This document shows positions 15,171-24,244 of a DNA stretch of 64,000 nt, piece after piece. A model generated the notes under the pieces. That model worked only from the letters and a program-made list of their open reading frames with translations. It was not told the DNA's origin and made no database searches. The number at the start of each line of letters is the position of its first letter. Position 1 is the stretch's first letter. Both the position numbers and the translations under genes were made by a program. The stretch is from SM23-73-3 sp964580215 (GTDB lineage: Bacteria; Zixibacteria; MSB-5A5; SM1-73): assembly GCA_964580215.1 (NCBI GenBank), contig CAZOJT010000007.1, positions 1 through 64,000 on the forward strand, read 5' to 3'.

Positions 15171-17972
15171 ATGAAGAGGCTAAATTTTCTCATAGTTCTT
15201 TTTCTGTTACTCTCCAGTTCTTCCTATGGTCAATACTATTTTGGCAAGAACAAGATTCAGTATACCAATTTCGATTGGCAGGTTTTGACCACCCAGCATT
15301 TTGAGATCTATTTTTATTCAGAAGAGAAGGAAATTGCCCAGGTTGCTGCCAACTGTGCGGAGGAAAGCTACCGATTTTTAGAGAACAAGTTTAATCATCG
15401 TATAATAAGAAAAATTCCCCTGGTGGTTTACAGTTCCCCCAACTATTTCGCCCAGACCAACGTCATTCCCTCCCTTCTTCCGGAAAACGTTGGCGGCTTC
15501 ACCGAATTTTTAAAAGGACGTATGGTTATCCCGTTTAATGGCTCATATTCAAATTTCGCCCGGGTGATCCAGCATGAGCTGGTTCACGCCTTCATCATGC
15601 ACAAACTTCCTTATGTGATGAGGGCTCACAGAAGATTTAACTATAATAGACTGCCCCTATGGTTTGAGGAGGGTTTAGCTGAACACTGGTCCAGAAAGTG
15701 GGACAGCGAAGCAGATATGATGATCAGAGATTTAGTCATCTCTGGAAGGTTTCTCCGGTTGGAAGATATCTATCAGGTATATGGGACTTACCTCATGTAT
15801 AAAATCGGAGAGGCATTTTGCGCTCATCTTAAGAAAGAATATGGAGATGATAAAATAGGATTGCTCTTTGAGAACTACTGGAAGGCAAACAACTTCGGTG
15901 ATGTCTTCCGACTGACTTTCAACAAGAGCCTGAAAGAGGTGTGGAGCCAGTGGGAATATTCTTTGAAGAAAAAATATTTCCCGGAGATAAAAACCAAAGA
16001 CCTCCCAGACCGCATCTCCACCCAGCTTACCTTTGACGGGATAAACATAAAGCCGGAACCGGTTCTCTTGTCCGATCAACAGTGGGTGGTGTTCAAATCC
16101 AATAAGTTGGGATATTCCTCTATCTGTATGATGTCGCCAGAGGGAGAGAAGAAAAAATCGCTCACCTTAATCAGGGGAGAAAGATCTCCCCAGTTTGAAT
16201 CCTTGCACCTTCTGAAAAGCAAGATCGGTGTCTCAAAAGATGGCAAGATCGTCTTCGTCTCCAAGAGTCACGAGAATGATGTGCTATATATGTATGATAT
16301 AACACAAAGGAAGATCACCGATAAAAAAAGGTTTGGAAATTTAATCGAGCTTTCTTCCCCTACCTGGTCTCCGGATGGACAGAAGGTTGCTTTCGGGGGA
16401 GTTGCCAAGAATGGATATTCTGATCTTTATTTGTATGACCTTAAGAGTAAACTATTAACTGCGTTGACCAATGACGTATACGAGGAGAAAGATCCCAGTT
16501 GGTCTCCGGATGGAAAACACATCGCCTTTGTTTCTGATCGGGGTCCCTGGGGAGAGGGAGGTTTTCTAAATCTTTTTCTCTTAACCCTTCCGGACAATAA
16601 AATCACCCCCTTGACCTCCGGTGCCCACCACGATCTGTCGCCGGATTGGTCTTGTAATGGCACAAGTTTGGTCTTTTCATCTGATCGAAATGGCTCGTAT
16701 GATCTTTACCTTTTATCACTCCATCCAGAAAACGATCCTCCCCAACCCAGCCAGCTTACCTCTTTTTTGACTGGCGCATTTGATCCCAGTTTCTCTTCAG
16801 ACGGCAAGACCGTTTTCTTTACCGCTTATGAAAAATACAGTTTTCAGATACATAAGATGAGTCTGGATAGTGCTGTGGTGGAATATGCTGAATTATCCGA
16901 AGAGGTAACCCTCTCCGTCCCCACAGCTCAGCCGGCTTGGAAACCAAAAAAGATTAAGGGAGATCAAGAGAGTGGCTCAGTGAAATATAAGAATCGATTC
17001 TCCTTTGACATCGCTCAATCGGTCATATCGTATGATGCGGTTTATGGAACCGTGGGAGGTTTTCAGGCGGCATTTACCGATATGTTGGGAAACCATCAGT
17101 ATTTCTTCCTTCTGGGCAACAGCGCCCGCTCCTCGAATGAGTTTCTCTCCAGCTTCAATTTTGGCATAACCTATGTTAACAAAGCCCATCGCCTCAACTA
17201 CGGGTATGGGCTTTACCATTTTAAGGATGAGTATTACGACGAGTATTATGGCTTCTATACGGAAAGGCAATATGGGGGGCTGGCTTTAGCAAGCTATCCA
17301 CTGTCCAAGTTCAAACGGGTGGATGCAAGCTTTTTCTTGCGTCAGTCTGATCGGGATGTTTATATTCAAACCAGAGAAAGGAAGGCGTTGCTTTCCACCA
17401 ATTACATTTCCTGGATTCTGGACACCAGCATCTGGGACTTGGTAGGACCCATCGATGGCACCAGATTCAATTTCACTTTGGGCCTTACCATGAATTTGAA
17501 TAAAGGGCAGGCGTATAACAAACTTATCCTGTGCGATTTCAGAAAGTATATTCGATTAAAAAAGAATAGCTGTTACGCTATAAGAGTTATGGGCTTCACG
17601 TCCAGCGGCAAAGAGCCCCAGAGATTATATCTGGGAGGGAGCTGGTCTTTGAGAGGTTACGACTGGCGGGCATTTTATGGGAGACATCTGATTTTGCTGA
17701 ATAACGAATTGCGGTATCCTCTAATCGACAATCTCTCCATTGGTTTTCCCTTCGGAAAGATATCCCTCCATGCCATCAGGGGGGCTTTGTTTTTCGACGC
17801 AGGAAATGCGTGGGAGGATGAATTTGACCAACTTTATGGAAGCTTTGGAATCGGAGCCAGGATAAGCTTGGGGTATGTGATGGTTCTTCGTTTTGATATC
17901 TCTCGAACCACCGACTTCAAAAAGATAAACAAGAAGACCGATTTTGACTTCTTCTTCGGATGGAACTTTTGA
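15171..17972 (+). CDS. Exported gluzincin-protease/TolB-propeller/outer-membrane barrel protein
   Basis: This 933-residue protein has three parts. After a signal peptide (residues 1-20) comes a peptidase-MA-like domain with zinc motif HELVH (IQHELVHAFIMHKLP) and a downstream Glu in PLWFEEGLAEHWS. Residues about 290-590 hold TolB-type WD40-like (PD40) repeats, each with SWSPDG or close variants and a following IAFVSDR/LVFSSDR strand. The last 320 residues look like an outer-membrane beta barrel of the Omp85/surface antigen family, including LYLGGSWSLRGYDWRAF and a C-terminal aromatic residue. Such proteins occur in FCB candidate phyla; the protease target is unknown. Its stop overlaps the start of the next gene, a propeller lipoprotein. 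Confidence 0.9.
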   Translation: MKRLNFLIVLFLLLSSSSYGQYYFGKNKIQYTNFDWQVLTTQHFEIYFYSEEKEIAQVAANCAEESYRFLENKFNHRIIRKIPLVVYSSPNYFAQTNVIPSLLPENVGGFTEFLKGRMVIPFNGSYSNFARVIQHELVHAFIMHKLPYVMRAHRRFNYNRLPLWFEEGLAEHWSRKWDSEADMMIRDLVISGRFLRLEDIYQVYGTYLMYKIGEAFCAHLKKEYGDDKIGLLFENYWKANNFGDVFRLTFNKSLKEVWSQWEYSLKKKYFPEIKTKDLPDRISTQLTFDGINIKPEPVLLSDQQWVVFKSNKLGYSSICMMSPEGEKKKSLTLIRGERSPQFESLHLLKSKIGVSKDGKIVFVSKSHENDVLYMYDITQRKITDKKRFGNLIELSSPTWSPDGQKVAFGGVAKNGYSDLYLYDLKSKLLTALTNDVYEEKDPSWSPDGKHIAFVSDRGPWGEGGFLNLFLLTLPDNKITPLTSGAHHDLSPDWSCNGTSLVFSSDRNGSYDLYLLSLHPENDPPQPSQLTSFLTGAFDPSFSSDGKTVFFTAYEKYSFQIHKMSLDSAVVEYAELSEEVTLSVPTAQPAWKPKKIKGDQESGSVKYKNRFSFDIAQSVISYDAVYGTVGGFQAAFTDMLGNHQYFFLLGNSARSSNEFLSSFNFGITYVNKAHRLNYGYGLYHFKDEYYDEYYGFYTERQYGGLALASYPLSKFKRVDASFFLRQSDRDVYIQTRERKALLSTNYISWILDTSIWDLVGPIDGTRFNFTLGLTMNLNKGQAYNKLILCDFRKYIRLKKNSCYAIRVMGFTSSGKEPQRLYLGGSWSLRGYDWRAFYGRHLILLNNELRYPLIDNLSIGFPFGKISLHAIRGALFFDAGNAWEDEFDQLYGSFGIGARISLGYVMVLRFDISRTTDFKKINKKTDFDFFFGWNF

Positions 17973-19126
17973 TGAAAAAGAATTTTTTTTCGCGTCTCTC
18001 TTTTCTGATTTTGCTTCTTGTAGTAGCATGTGCTGGTGGGCTTAAATTCGAGAAGCTCAGCTCATATGATTTGTCCGGCTGGAAAAGCTTCCGGGGAGAT
18101 TACCAGAATACTGCATACGTTCCTTCGACCATTGGCGTGCCGAACAAGCTCTTATGGAAATATGATGCTAAAAGACCTTTGAAGTCATCGCCGGTTGTTG
18201 TTGGCAAGATCGTGGTTATCGGATCATTAGATAAAAGAGTGCATTTTTTGGATGCACTCTCCGGGAAGGAGATGGGGGTCTACAAGGTCTCTTCGTCTGT
18301 TTCCACCTCAGCCTGCGGGGAGGATGCCACAATTTATTTTGGTCTGGACAAGGGAAAAGAAACTTTCTTTGCATTAGATCTCCGAACCGGGGAGATTTTG
18401 TGGAAAAAGAAGTTAGGAGACCTGTCCTCTTCTCCTGCTCTATGTGAAGACAAGATATTTGTAGGATCAAGCTCAGGTATTTTGAGGGTTTTAAACAAAA
18501 ACACAGGCGAAAGAATCTGGGAATTTGAGACAAAAGCTTCCATCATTTCCACCCCAGCCTGTGATGGTCAGTCTTCATCCACCTCCGATGAAAGAATAAT
18601 CTGTTTTGGCTCAACTGATGGCTACCTACATGCCCTGGATATAGAGAGTGGAGAGGTAAGATGGAAATTCAAAGCAGAAGGTGCCATCTACTCCTCTCCG
18701 GCTATAAAGAATGGAATGGTATTCTTTGGATCGGTTGACGGAAATCTTTATGCTTTGAATCTAGGTGATGGTTCCCTTATATGGAAATTCAAGACCCAAG
18801 CTGATGTCTATTCCTCTCCCGCAGTTGCTGAAAGCCTGGTGTATATTGGGTCGAACGATTACTTCATGTATGCGGTGAACCAGAACTCTGGAGAACTTTG
18901 CTGGAAATTTGAAACTGAAGGGTTAATCCGTTCTTCTCCCATCGCGGTGGGTGACAAGCTCTTCTTTGGCTCGTATGACGGCAATTTTTACGTTCTAAAC
19001 CGCTTCACCGGAAAGCTTCTGTGGAAATATCAAACCAAGGGGATGATCTCATCTTCCCCCGCCTATTATGACGGGAGAATCTATATAGCTTCAGAAGATG
19101 GTTTTTTGTATTGCTTTGGATATTGA
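17972..19126 (+). CDS. PQQ-type beta-propeller lipoprotein (BamB-like)
   Basis: The 384-residue protein carries a lipoprotein signal with lipobox LVVACAGG and then about seven PQQ-enzyme-like repeats, each with a SSPAV...VYFGSxDGxLYALN...GxxxWKF pattern. This is the fold of BamB, the lipoprotein that helps BamA assemble outer-membrane proteins; a soluble sensor or binding role is also possible since no quinoprotein active site is evident. ATG at 17972 overlaps the TGA of the preceding protease/propeller/barrel gene (TGATG), so the two are translationally coupled and likely act together in the envelope. A longer ATG at 17960 is less likely because the lipobox signal fits the shorter start. Confidence 0.9.
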   Translation: MKKNFFSRLSFLILLLVVACAGGLKFEKLSSYDLSGWKSFRGDYQNTAYVPSTIGVPNKLLWKYDAKRPLKSSPVVVGKIVVIGSLDKRVHFLDALSGKEMGVYKVSSSVSTSACGEDATIYFGLDKGKETFFALDLRTGEILWKKKLGDLSSSPALCEDKIFVGSSSGILRVLNKNTGERIWEFETKASIISTPACDGQSSSTSDERIICFGSTDGYLHALDIESGEVRWKFKAEGAIYSSPAIKNGMVFFGSVDGNLYALNLGDGSLIWKFKTQADVYSSPAVAESLVYIGSNDYFMYAVNQNSGELCWKFETEGLIRSSPIAVGDKLFFGSYDGNFYVLNRFTGKLLWKYQTKGMISSSPAYYDGRIYIASEDGFLYCFGY

Positions 19127-19380
19127 TAACCTCACTCCCTCTGTCCCCCTTTCCATCACATGTTGAAAATCCTGCCAAAGGCGGGGGAGAGGAGGAAATA
19201 AAGGGGGTGAGGTACGGAAAAGGTATTTTGTCTGGATCACGTCCTTTAGAGATTCGAGAAATAAGTTCCATTTTATTGAGTGTTCATTCTATTGATTTCT
19301 TATCCTCTCTCGTAAATGATTTGATAATGTCAATGAGCCAGAAAAGGTCAATTAACCCAAGAGCAAAATAAAGGAGCTTT
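19127..19380. repeat. Gap with CCGCC/GGCGG repeat
   Basis: Contains CTCACTCCC...GGGGGTGAGG type inverted sequence surrounding a GCCAAAGGCGGGG palindrome (about 19135-19215). No gene is seen. AAAGGAGC before 19381 is the gpmI ribosome site. Confidence 0.5.
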
Positions 19381-20904
19381 ATGATTCTGCTTCTGATAAT
19401 GGATGGATACGGGCTGAGTCCTCAAAAAGAGGGTAACGCCGTAGCTTTGGCTGAAAAGCCCCATCTGGATGAAATCTTCGCAAAATATGCTTACACCACT
19501 CTGGGCGCATCCGGTCTGGAGGTGGGTCTACCGGAGGGACAGATGGGAAACAGCGAGGTGGGGCATCTCAATTTAGGCGCAGGAAGGGTGGTTTATCAGG
19601 AGATTACCCGCATTGATAAGGCGATTCAAGAGAAAAACTTCTTCAAAAACCCAGTCTTGGTGGAGGGGATGGAAACGACAAAACAAAGAGACACAAACCT
19701 GCATCTTCTGGGTCTGGTCTCGGATGGATGCGTGCACAGCTCCCCCAATCATTTATATGCCCTGCTGAAGCTGGCTAAAGAGAGAAGAGTAAAAAAGGTT
19801 TTTGTGCACGCATTTTTAGATGGAAGAGATACCTCCCCCACAGCAGGAGCAAGCTATATTCAAGAACTTCTGGATAAATTCAATGAGCTGGGAGTAGGGA
19901 GCTTAGCCACGGTGGCAGGACGATACTATGCCATGGACAGAGACAAAAGATGGGACCGGGTGGAAAAAGCTTATAGAACCATAGTCAATGGTGAAGGGAT
20001 TCAGACCAACGATGTCATCAGCGCCATAAAGAAGTCGTATACGGAAAATGTCACCGACGAATTCATGGTGCCGATGGTGGTCAGAGATGATGACAACCCA
20101 GAAGGTGGAAAGATCAAAAAAGGCGATGTGGGGATATTCTTCAATTTTCGTGCCGATCGTGCCAGAGAGCTTTCCTATGCATTAACTGATCCAGATTTCA
20201 AAGAATTTCCCCGGTCGGATAATTTTACCATCGATTTAATCAACCTGACTCTGTATGATGAGAAACTGAAATCCAAGATTGCCTTTCCTCCGGTTAAACT
20301 TTCAAATATAATAGGAGAGGTTTTAAGTCGGGAGGGAAAAAAACAGCTTCGTATCGCCGAAACCGAAAAATACGCCCATGTGACCTTTTTCTTCAATGGA
20401 GGGGTAGAGAAACCATTTGAGGGAGAGGACAGGATTTTAGTCCATTCGCCAAAGGTTGCCACCTATGATTTAAAGCCGGAGATGAGTGCCTTGGAGGTCA
20501 CCGAAAAGGTGACAAAGGAGATAAAATCTAACCAATATGATTTTATCCTCCTTAATTATGCTAACCCGGATATGGTGGGGCATACCGGCGTCCTTTCGGC
20601 CGCCATCAAAGCGATTGAGACCGTGGATGAGTGTGTGGGAGAGGTGATAGCCGCAGTTAAGGAGGTAAGTGGAATTGCTTTAGTCACTGCGGATCATGGG
20701 AATGCCGAAAAGATGATTGACCCGGGAAATGGTGAAGTCTTCACGGCGCATACTACAAATCGGGTGCCCTTTGCTCTGGTTTTGGAAGATTTCAAGGGGA
20801 AATTAAGAGAGGATGGAAAGCTTGCCGACGTAGCGCCGACCATCCTTCATCTGTTGAACCTAAAAAAGCCTGAGGAGATGGAGGGAGAAAATCTGATAAT
20901 TTAA
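19381..20904 (+). CDS. gpmI: 2,3-bisphosphoglycerate-independent phosphoglycerate mutase
   Basis: The 507-residue enzyme interconverts 3- and 2-phosphoglycerate in glycolysis using a phosphoserine intermediate and two Mn ions. The alkaline-phosphatase-fold metal site starts with MDGYGLSPQKEGNAV, the Ser nucleophile lies in MGNSEVGHLNLGAGR, the substrate-binding loop is HAFLDGRDTSP, and the distal metal ligands are in NYANPDMVGHTG and LVTADHGNAEKM. Length and domain order are standard for GpmI. AAGGAGC precedes the start. A tandem-repeat hairpin lies directly after the stop codon. Confidence 0.97.
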   Translation: MILLLIMDGYGLSPQKEGNAVALAEKPHLDEIFAKYAYTTLGASGLEVGLPEGQMGNSEVGHLNLGAGRVVYQEITRIDKAIQEKNFFKNPVLVEGMETTKQRDTNLHLLGLVSDGCVHSSPNHLYALLKLAKERRVKKVFVHAFLDGRDTSPTAGASYIQELLDKFNELGVGSLATVAGRYYAMDRDKRWDRVEKAYRTIVNGEGIQTNDVISAIKKSYTENVTDEFMVPMVVRDDDNPEGGKIKKGDVGIFFNFRADRARELSYALTDPDFKEFPRSDNFTIDLINLTLYDEKLKSKIAFPPVKLSNIIGEVLSREGKKQLRIAETEKYAHVTFFFNGGVEKPFEGEDRILVHSPKVATYDLKPEMSALEVTEKVTKEIKSNQYDFILLNYANPDMVGHTGVLSAAIKAIETVDECVGEVIAAVKEVSGIALVTADHGNAEKMIDPGNGEVFTAHTTNRVPFALVLEDFKGKLREDGKLADVAPTILHLLNLKKPEEMEGENLII

Positions 20905-20990
20905 GGTGAAAGGTTAAAGGTGAAAGGTTAAAGGTGAAAGGTTTAAAACCTTACACCCTTCACCTTTAACCTTCCATCTTACACCTCTAA
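20904..20990. repeat. Tandem GGTGAAAGGTTAAA repeats closing into a hairpin
   Basis: After the gpmI stop codon the 14-base unit GGTGAAAGGTTAAA is repeated about 2.5 times, then its complement follows: AGGTTAAAGGTGAA (20925-20938) pairs perfectly with TTCACCTTTAACCT (20959-20972). It could act as a transcript-end hairpin between gpmI and porX. Similar degenerate unit repeats lie at 24690-24773. Confidence 0.75.
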
Positions 20991-21001
20991 AGAGGAGTAC
21001 T

Positions 21002-22564
21002 ATGAAAGAAGAGATCAAGCATATCCTGTGGGTGGATGACGAGATCGATCAGTTAAAATCGCACATAATTTTTCTAGAGTCCAAGGGTTACAAAGTGACC
21101 GAAGCATCCAATGGAGACGATGCGGTGGCTTTGGTAGAAAGAAGAGACTTCAATTTAGTCTTGCTGGATGAAGTGATGCCAGGCAAAGATGGTCTGACCA
21201 CTTTGGAGGAGATCAAGGAGAAGAGTCCGCATCTGCCGGTGATCATGGTGACTAAATCCGAAGAGGAGGACCTGATGGATCAAGCCATCGGCAAAAAGAT
21301 CGATGATTATCTGACCAAGCCGGTCAACCCCAGCCAGATACTTTCTGCCGCCAAAAAGATCTTGGAAACAAGGAAGATCAGAACTCAGAGATTGGCTCAG
21401 GATTATGCGCAAAGCTCTGCTAAAATCAGATCCTCTCTTTTTGGGGCACTAAGCTGGCAGGATTGGATCGACATCCACCGGACACTTTCAGAATGGGATT
21501 TAGAGATTGATAATTTTGGCGATGTAGATTTGAGACAGACCCATCAGGGACAGAGAAGGGAGTGCAATATTGAATTTGGTAAATACATAGAGGGCACTTA
21601 TCTTAGATGGCTGGCTAAAGAAGATTCTCCTCCTCTTTCCGTGGATGTGGTGAAAAAGTTTCTTTTTCCACTTCTCTCCCAGAGAAAGCGGACAGTCTTT
21701 GTGGTGATGGACTGCATGCGGCTGGATCAATGGATGACCATTGAGCCGACTTTGGACGAATACTTCCATATCCAGAGGGATTATTATTATTCTATCTTAC
21801 CCACCGCCACACCGTACTCACGCAATGCCATCTTCTCAGGTCTTTTCCCCTCCGAGCTGGCCCGCAGGTATCCGGACCTGTGGAAAGCGGGAACTCGGGA
21901 TGACTCCAGCCGAAACAGATACGAACATCAGTTTCTGGACGATCAACTCAAAAAACTGGGGGGGCGGCTCAAATCCGATACCAGATATGTGAAGGTGTTG
22001 GATGCAAAAGAGGGAGAATATTTAGCTAAGAAGATCTCCTCATATAAGAATACCTCCCTTCTTTCCATCGTGTTCAATTTTCTGGACATCTTGGCTCATG
22101 GTAGATCGCAATCGGAGATTTTAAAGGAGATGACGCCGGATGAATCCGCTTATCGGGCATTAACCAGACCCTGGTTTTTACATTCATCTCTATTCAGAGT
22201 CTTGCAATATCTTTCCGCTCAGGACTGCACGGTGGTCTTGACCACAGACCATGGAAGTGTTTGGGGCACGCGGGGGACCATGGCCCGGGGTAGGAAAGAC
22301 ACCTCCACCAATTTGAGATATAAATACGGTGACAATCTCAATTGCGATCCCAAAGAGGCTCTCTTGATAAAGGACCCTCTGCAATATAGGTTGCCTCGCT
22401 ATAGCATGGGCACCACCTACATCATAGCCAAGGAGGATTATTACTTCGTATATCCCACAAAATACACCGAGTATGAAAAAGAGTATAAAAACAGCTTCCA
22501 GCATGGAGGCATCTCCTTGGAGGAGATGATCCTGCCGGTTATCACCATGACGCCCAAAAGGTAA
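21002..22564 (+). CDS. porX: Response regulator with PglZ domain (PorX-like)
   Basis: This 520-residue protein has an N-terminal receiver domain (HILWVDDEIDQLKSH, phospho-acceptor Asp in LVLLDEVMPGKDG, Lys in YLTKPVNP) and a C-terminal PglZ domain of the alkaline phosphatase superfamily (VFVVMDCMRLDQW, TATPYSRNAIFSG, LTTDHGS and QHGGISLEEMILPV). This is the architecture of PorX, which with the kinase PorY controls type IX secretion genes in Bacteroidota and hydrolyses phosphorylated oligonucleotides. PorX homologues also occur in FCB lineages where no T9SS is established. No porY or secretion genes are in the window. AAGAGGAG sits before the start. Confidence 0.9.
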   Translation: MKEEIKHILWVDDEIDQLKSHIIFLESKGYKVTEASNGDDAVALVERRDFNLVLLDEVMPGKDGLTTLEEIKEKSPHLPVIMVTKSEEEDLMDQAIGKKIDDYLTKPVNPSQILSAAKKILETRKIRTQRLAQDYAQSSAKIRSSLFGALSWQDWIDIHRTLSEWDLEIDNFGDVDLRQTHQGQRRECNIEFGKYIEGTYLRWLAKEDSPPLSVDVVKKFLFPLLSQRKRTVFVVMDCMRLDQWMTIEPTLDEYFHIQRDYYYSILPTATPYSRNAIFSGLFPSELARRYPDLWKAGTRDDSSRNRYEHQFLDDQLKKLGGRLKSDTRYVKVLDAKEGEYLAKKISSYKNTSLLSIVFNFLDILAHGRSQSEILKEMTPDESAYRALTRPWFLHSSLFRVLQYLSAQDCTVVLTTDHGSVWGTRGTMARGRKDTSTNLRYKYGDNLNCDPKEALLIKDPLQYRLPRYSMGTTYIIAKEDYYFVYPTKYTEYEKEYKNSFQHGGISLEEMILPVITMTPKR

Positions 22565-22832
22565 AATGCCAGAAGGTTAGGTAAAGTGCGGCAGGTTTTC
22601 GATCATTTTCAAACCTCACCCCAACCCTCACCTTGAATGGTAAACGGTTCACCGTGAACTGTACACAGTGAAAGGAGGGGATTTAGGGGAGGTTCGATGC
22701 AGATTCCGGTGATAATAGCTCTCGCATCATAAGAATGGCGAAAAAGAATGGTATAAAGACCGCTACCGAATTGGAGCAAAAAAATCTGTTTGATTATTGG
22801 ATGATTCATCTTATACCTTTCCCTAAAAGCTC
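22565..22832. other. Gap before tsaE
   Basis: Contains ACGGTTCACCGTGAACTGT, a palindrome-like repeat (about 22647-22665), and CCTCACC/GGTGAGG-type sequence. A 33-codon frame (22735-22836) overlaps the tsaE start by its stop but has no ribosome site; it is not called. Confidence 0.45.
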
Positions 22833-23264
22833 ATGATAGAAAAGAAAACCAAAAACTTCGAGGAGACCAAAAAATTTGGCAGGAGTTTAGGTAAACAGCT
22901 TGAACCCGGTTCCGTGGTGGCTCTGATAGGTCCTTTAGGCAGTGGGAAGACCGTTTTAATCCAGGGAATCTGCTCAGGATTGGGAGTGGAGAAACCGGTC
23001 ACCAGCCCCAGCTTTGTTATCATTAATGAATATCCGGGAAGACTTCACAGATCCAAAATCTGGATTTATCATTTTGATTTATATCGCTTGGAAAATGTGG
23101 AGGAATTTATTAAATTAGGTTATGAGGAATATTTCTATGGCAAAGACATAACCTTAATCGAATGGGCAGAGAAAGTGAAGCCCTTTTTGCCAAAAAAGAG
23201 GTGGGAGGTAAACTTAAAGATTCTATCAGAAAATGAAAGACGAATTTGTGTGGAAGAGTTTTGA
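22833..23264 (+). CDS. tsaE: tRNA threonylcarbamoyladenosine biosynthesis ATPase TsaE
   Basis: TsaE is the small ATPase that works with TsaB and TsaD to attach threonylcarbamoyl to A37 of ANN-decoding tRNAs. The 143-residue product shows the P-loop GPLGSGKTVLIQGI, the TSPSF motif (VTSPSFVIINEY) and the HFDLYRLENVEEF and LIEWAEKV motifs of the family. Length is typical. tsaB lies 284 bases downstream on the same strand; tsaD is not in the window. Confidence 0.95.
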   Translation: MIEKKTKNFEETKKFGRSLGKQLEPGSVVALIGPLGSGKTVLIQGICSGLGVEKPVTSPSFVIINEYPGRLHRSKIWIYHFDLYRLENVEEFIKLGYEEYFYGKDITLIEWAEKVKPFLPKKRWEVNLKILSENERRICVEEF

Positions 23265-23344
23265 GCCATAGGTTAAAATGTGAAGTAGATAGAATTAATA
23301 ATAAGAGTTATTGCTTCTTGCATTTTCAATGGAACGATAGTATA

Positions 23345-23411
23345 TTCTGTGCCCGCCAGGTCCCCTGACCTGGCGGGAGCTACCTGTCGGGTCGGGGACC
23401 CGACAGGCACA
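23345..23411. repeat. Two GC-rich palindromes between tsaE and tsaB
   Basis: CCCGCCAGGTC...GACCTGGCGGG and CCTGTCGGGTC...GACCCGACAGG are two perfect inverted repeats in tandem. A related GTCGGGTC...GACCCGAC copy lies at about 37448-37490. Confidence 0.7.
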
Positions 23412-23548
23412 GGGAGGCGAAGAAGGAAGAATGTTCCATTCTTTATGCAAAATTCAATAATAAAAAGACATTTTAAGACCTCACTCCCTTAGTCCCTCTC
23501 TCCACACTTGTGGAGAGGGGGATATAGGGGGAGAGGTAAAATACTACT

Positions 23549-24244
23549 ATGAAAGTTTTAGGCGTCGATACCTCCACCATGACCGCAGGAGTGGGTATCA
23601 TTGAAGAAGATGAGGTTCTGGTGGATTTGAAGTTTGACGTGAAGATTACCTATTCAGAGGTGCTTCTGTCCACCATCGATTTGGCTTTAAAAACGGTGGG
23701 ACTGAAGGTAAATGATATAGATGGATTTGCTATCTCCATCGGACCTGGTTCCTTCACCGGTTTGAGGATTGGATTGTCCACAGTAAAAGGATTGTGTTTT
23801 GCCTCCGGAAAACCTCTTGCCAGCGTTTCCAGTCTGGATGCTTTAGCTTCGCTTTCTCTTTATTGCCAGTATCCGGTGGCGCCCCTTCTGGATGCCAGAA
23901 AGGATCAGGTATATGTGGCACTCTATGATACCAGTGAGGGAAAATTGAAAAGAGAAAGTGAATATCTGGTTATTGCCATAGAGGATTTGGTAAAAAAGAT
24001 TTCAAAAAAGACTCTTTTCGTGGGTCCTGGAGCAAGGCTTTATCAGAAAGAACTGATTGATCTTTTGGGTGAAAAAGCTTGTTTTGCCACAGGCGAACAA
24101 TCCGTCCCCAGCGGTGCCTCTGTGGCTCGAATAGGTTTAAGTAAACTGATCGGTGGACAAACGGAGGACATCACTGATCTGGAGCCTTTGTATATTAGAA
24201 TGTCGGAGGCGGAACTGAAATTCAAAAATGTTGCCAGAGGTTGA
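23549..24244 (+). CDS. tsaB: tRNA threonylcarbamoyladenosine biosynthesis protein TsaB
   Basis: The 231-residue protein is the non-catalytic ASKHA-fold partner of TsaD in t6A synthesis. Family features are the N-terminal KVLGVDTSTMTAGVGI, the SIGPGSFTGLRIGLSTVKGL motif and LDARKDQVYVALY. Length is normal. It overlaps the start of the rimI gene by 17 bases, the common tsaB-rimI arrangement. Confidence 0.96.
   Translation: MKVLGVDTSTMTAGVGIIEEDEVLVDLKFDVKITYSEVLLSTIDLALKTVGLKVNDIDGFAISIGPGSFTGLRIGLSTVKGLCFASGKPLASVSSLDALASLSLYCQYPVAPLLDARKDQVYVALYDTSEGKLKRESEYLVIAIEDLVKKISKKTLFVGPGARLYQKELIDLLGEKACFATGEQSVPSGASVARIGLSKLIGGQTEDITDLEPLYIRMSEAELKFKNVARG

Noticed and set aside
22735..22836. 33-codon ORF overlapping the tsaE start
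   Set aside because: Its stop overlaps the tsaE ATG, which suggests coupling, but there is no ribosome site and no family-like sequence.
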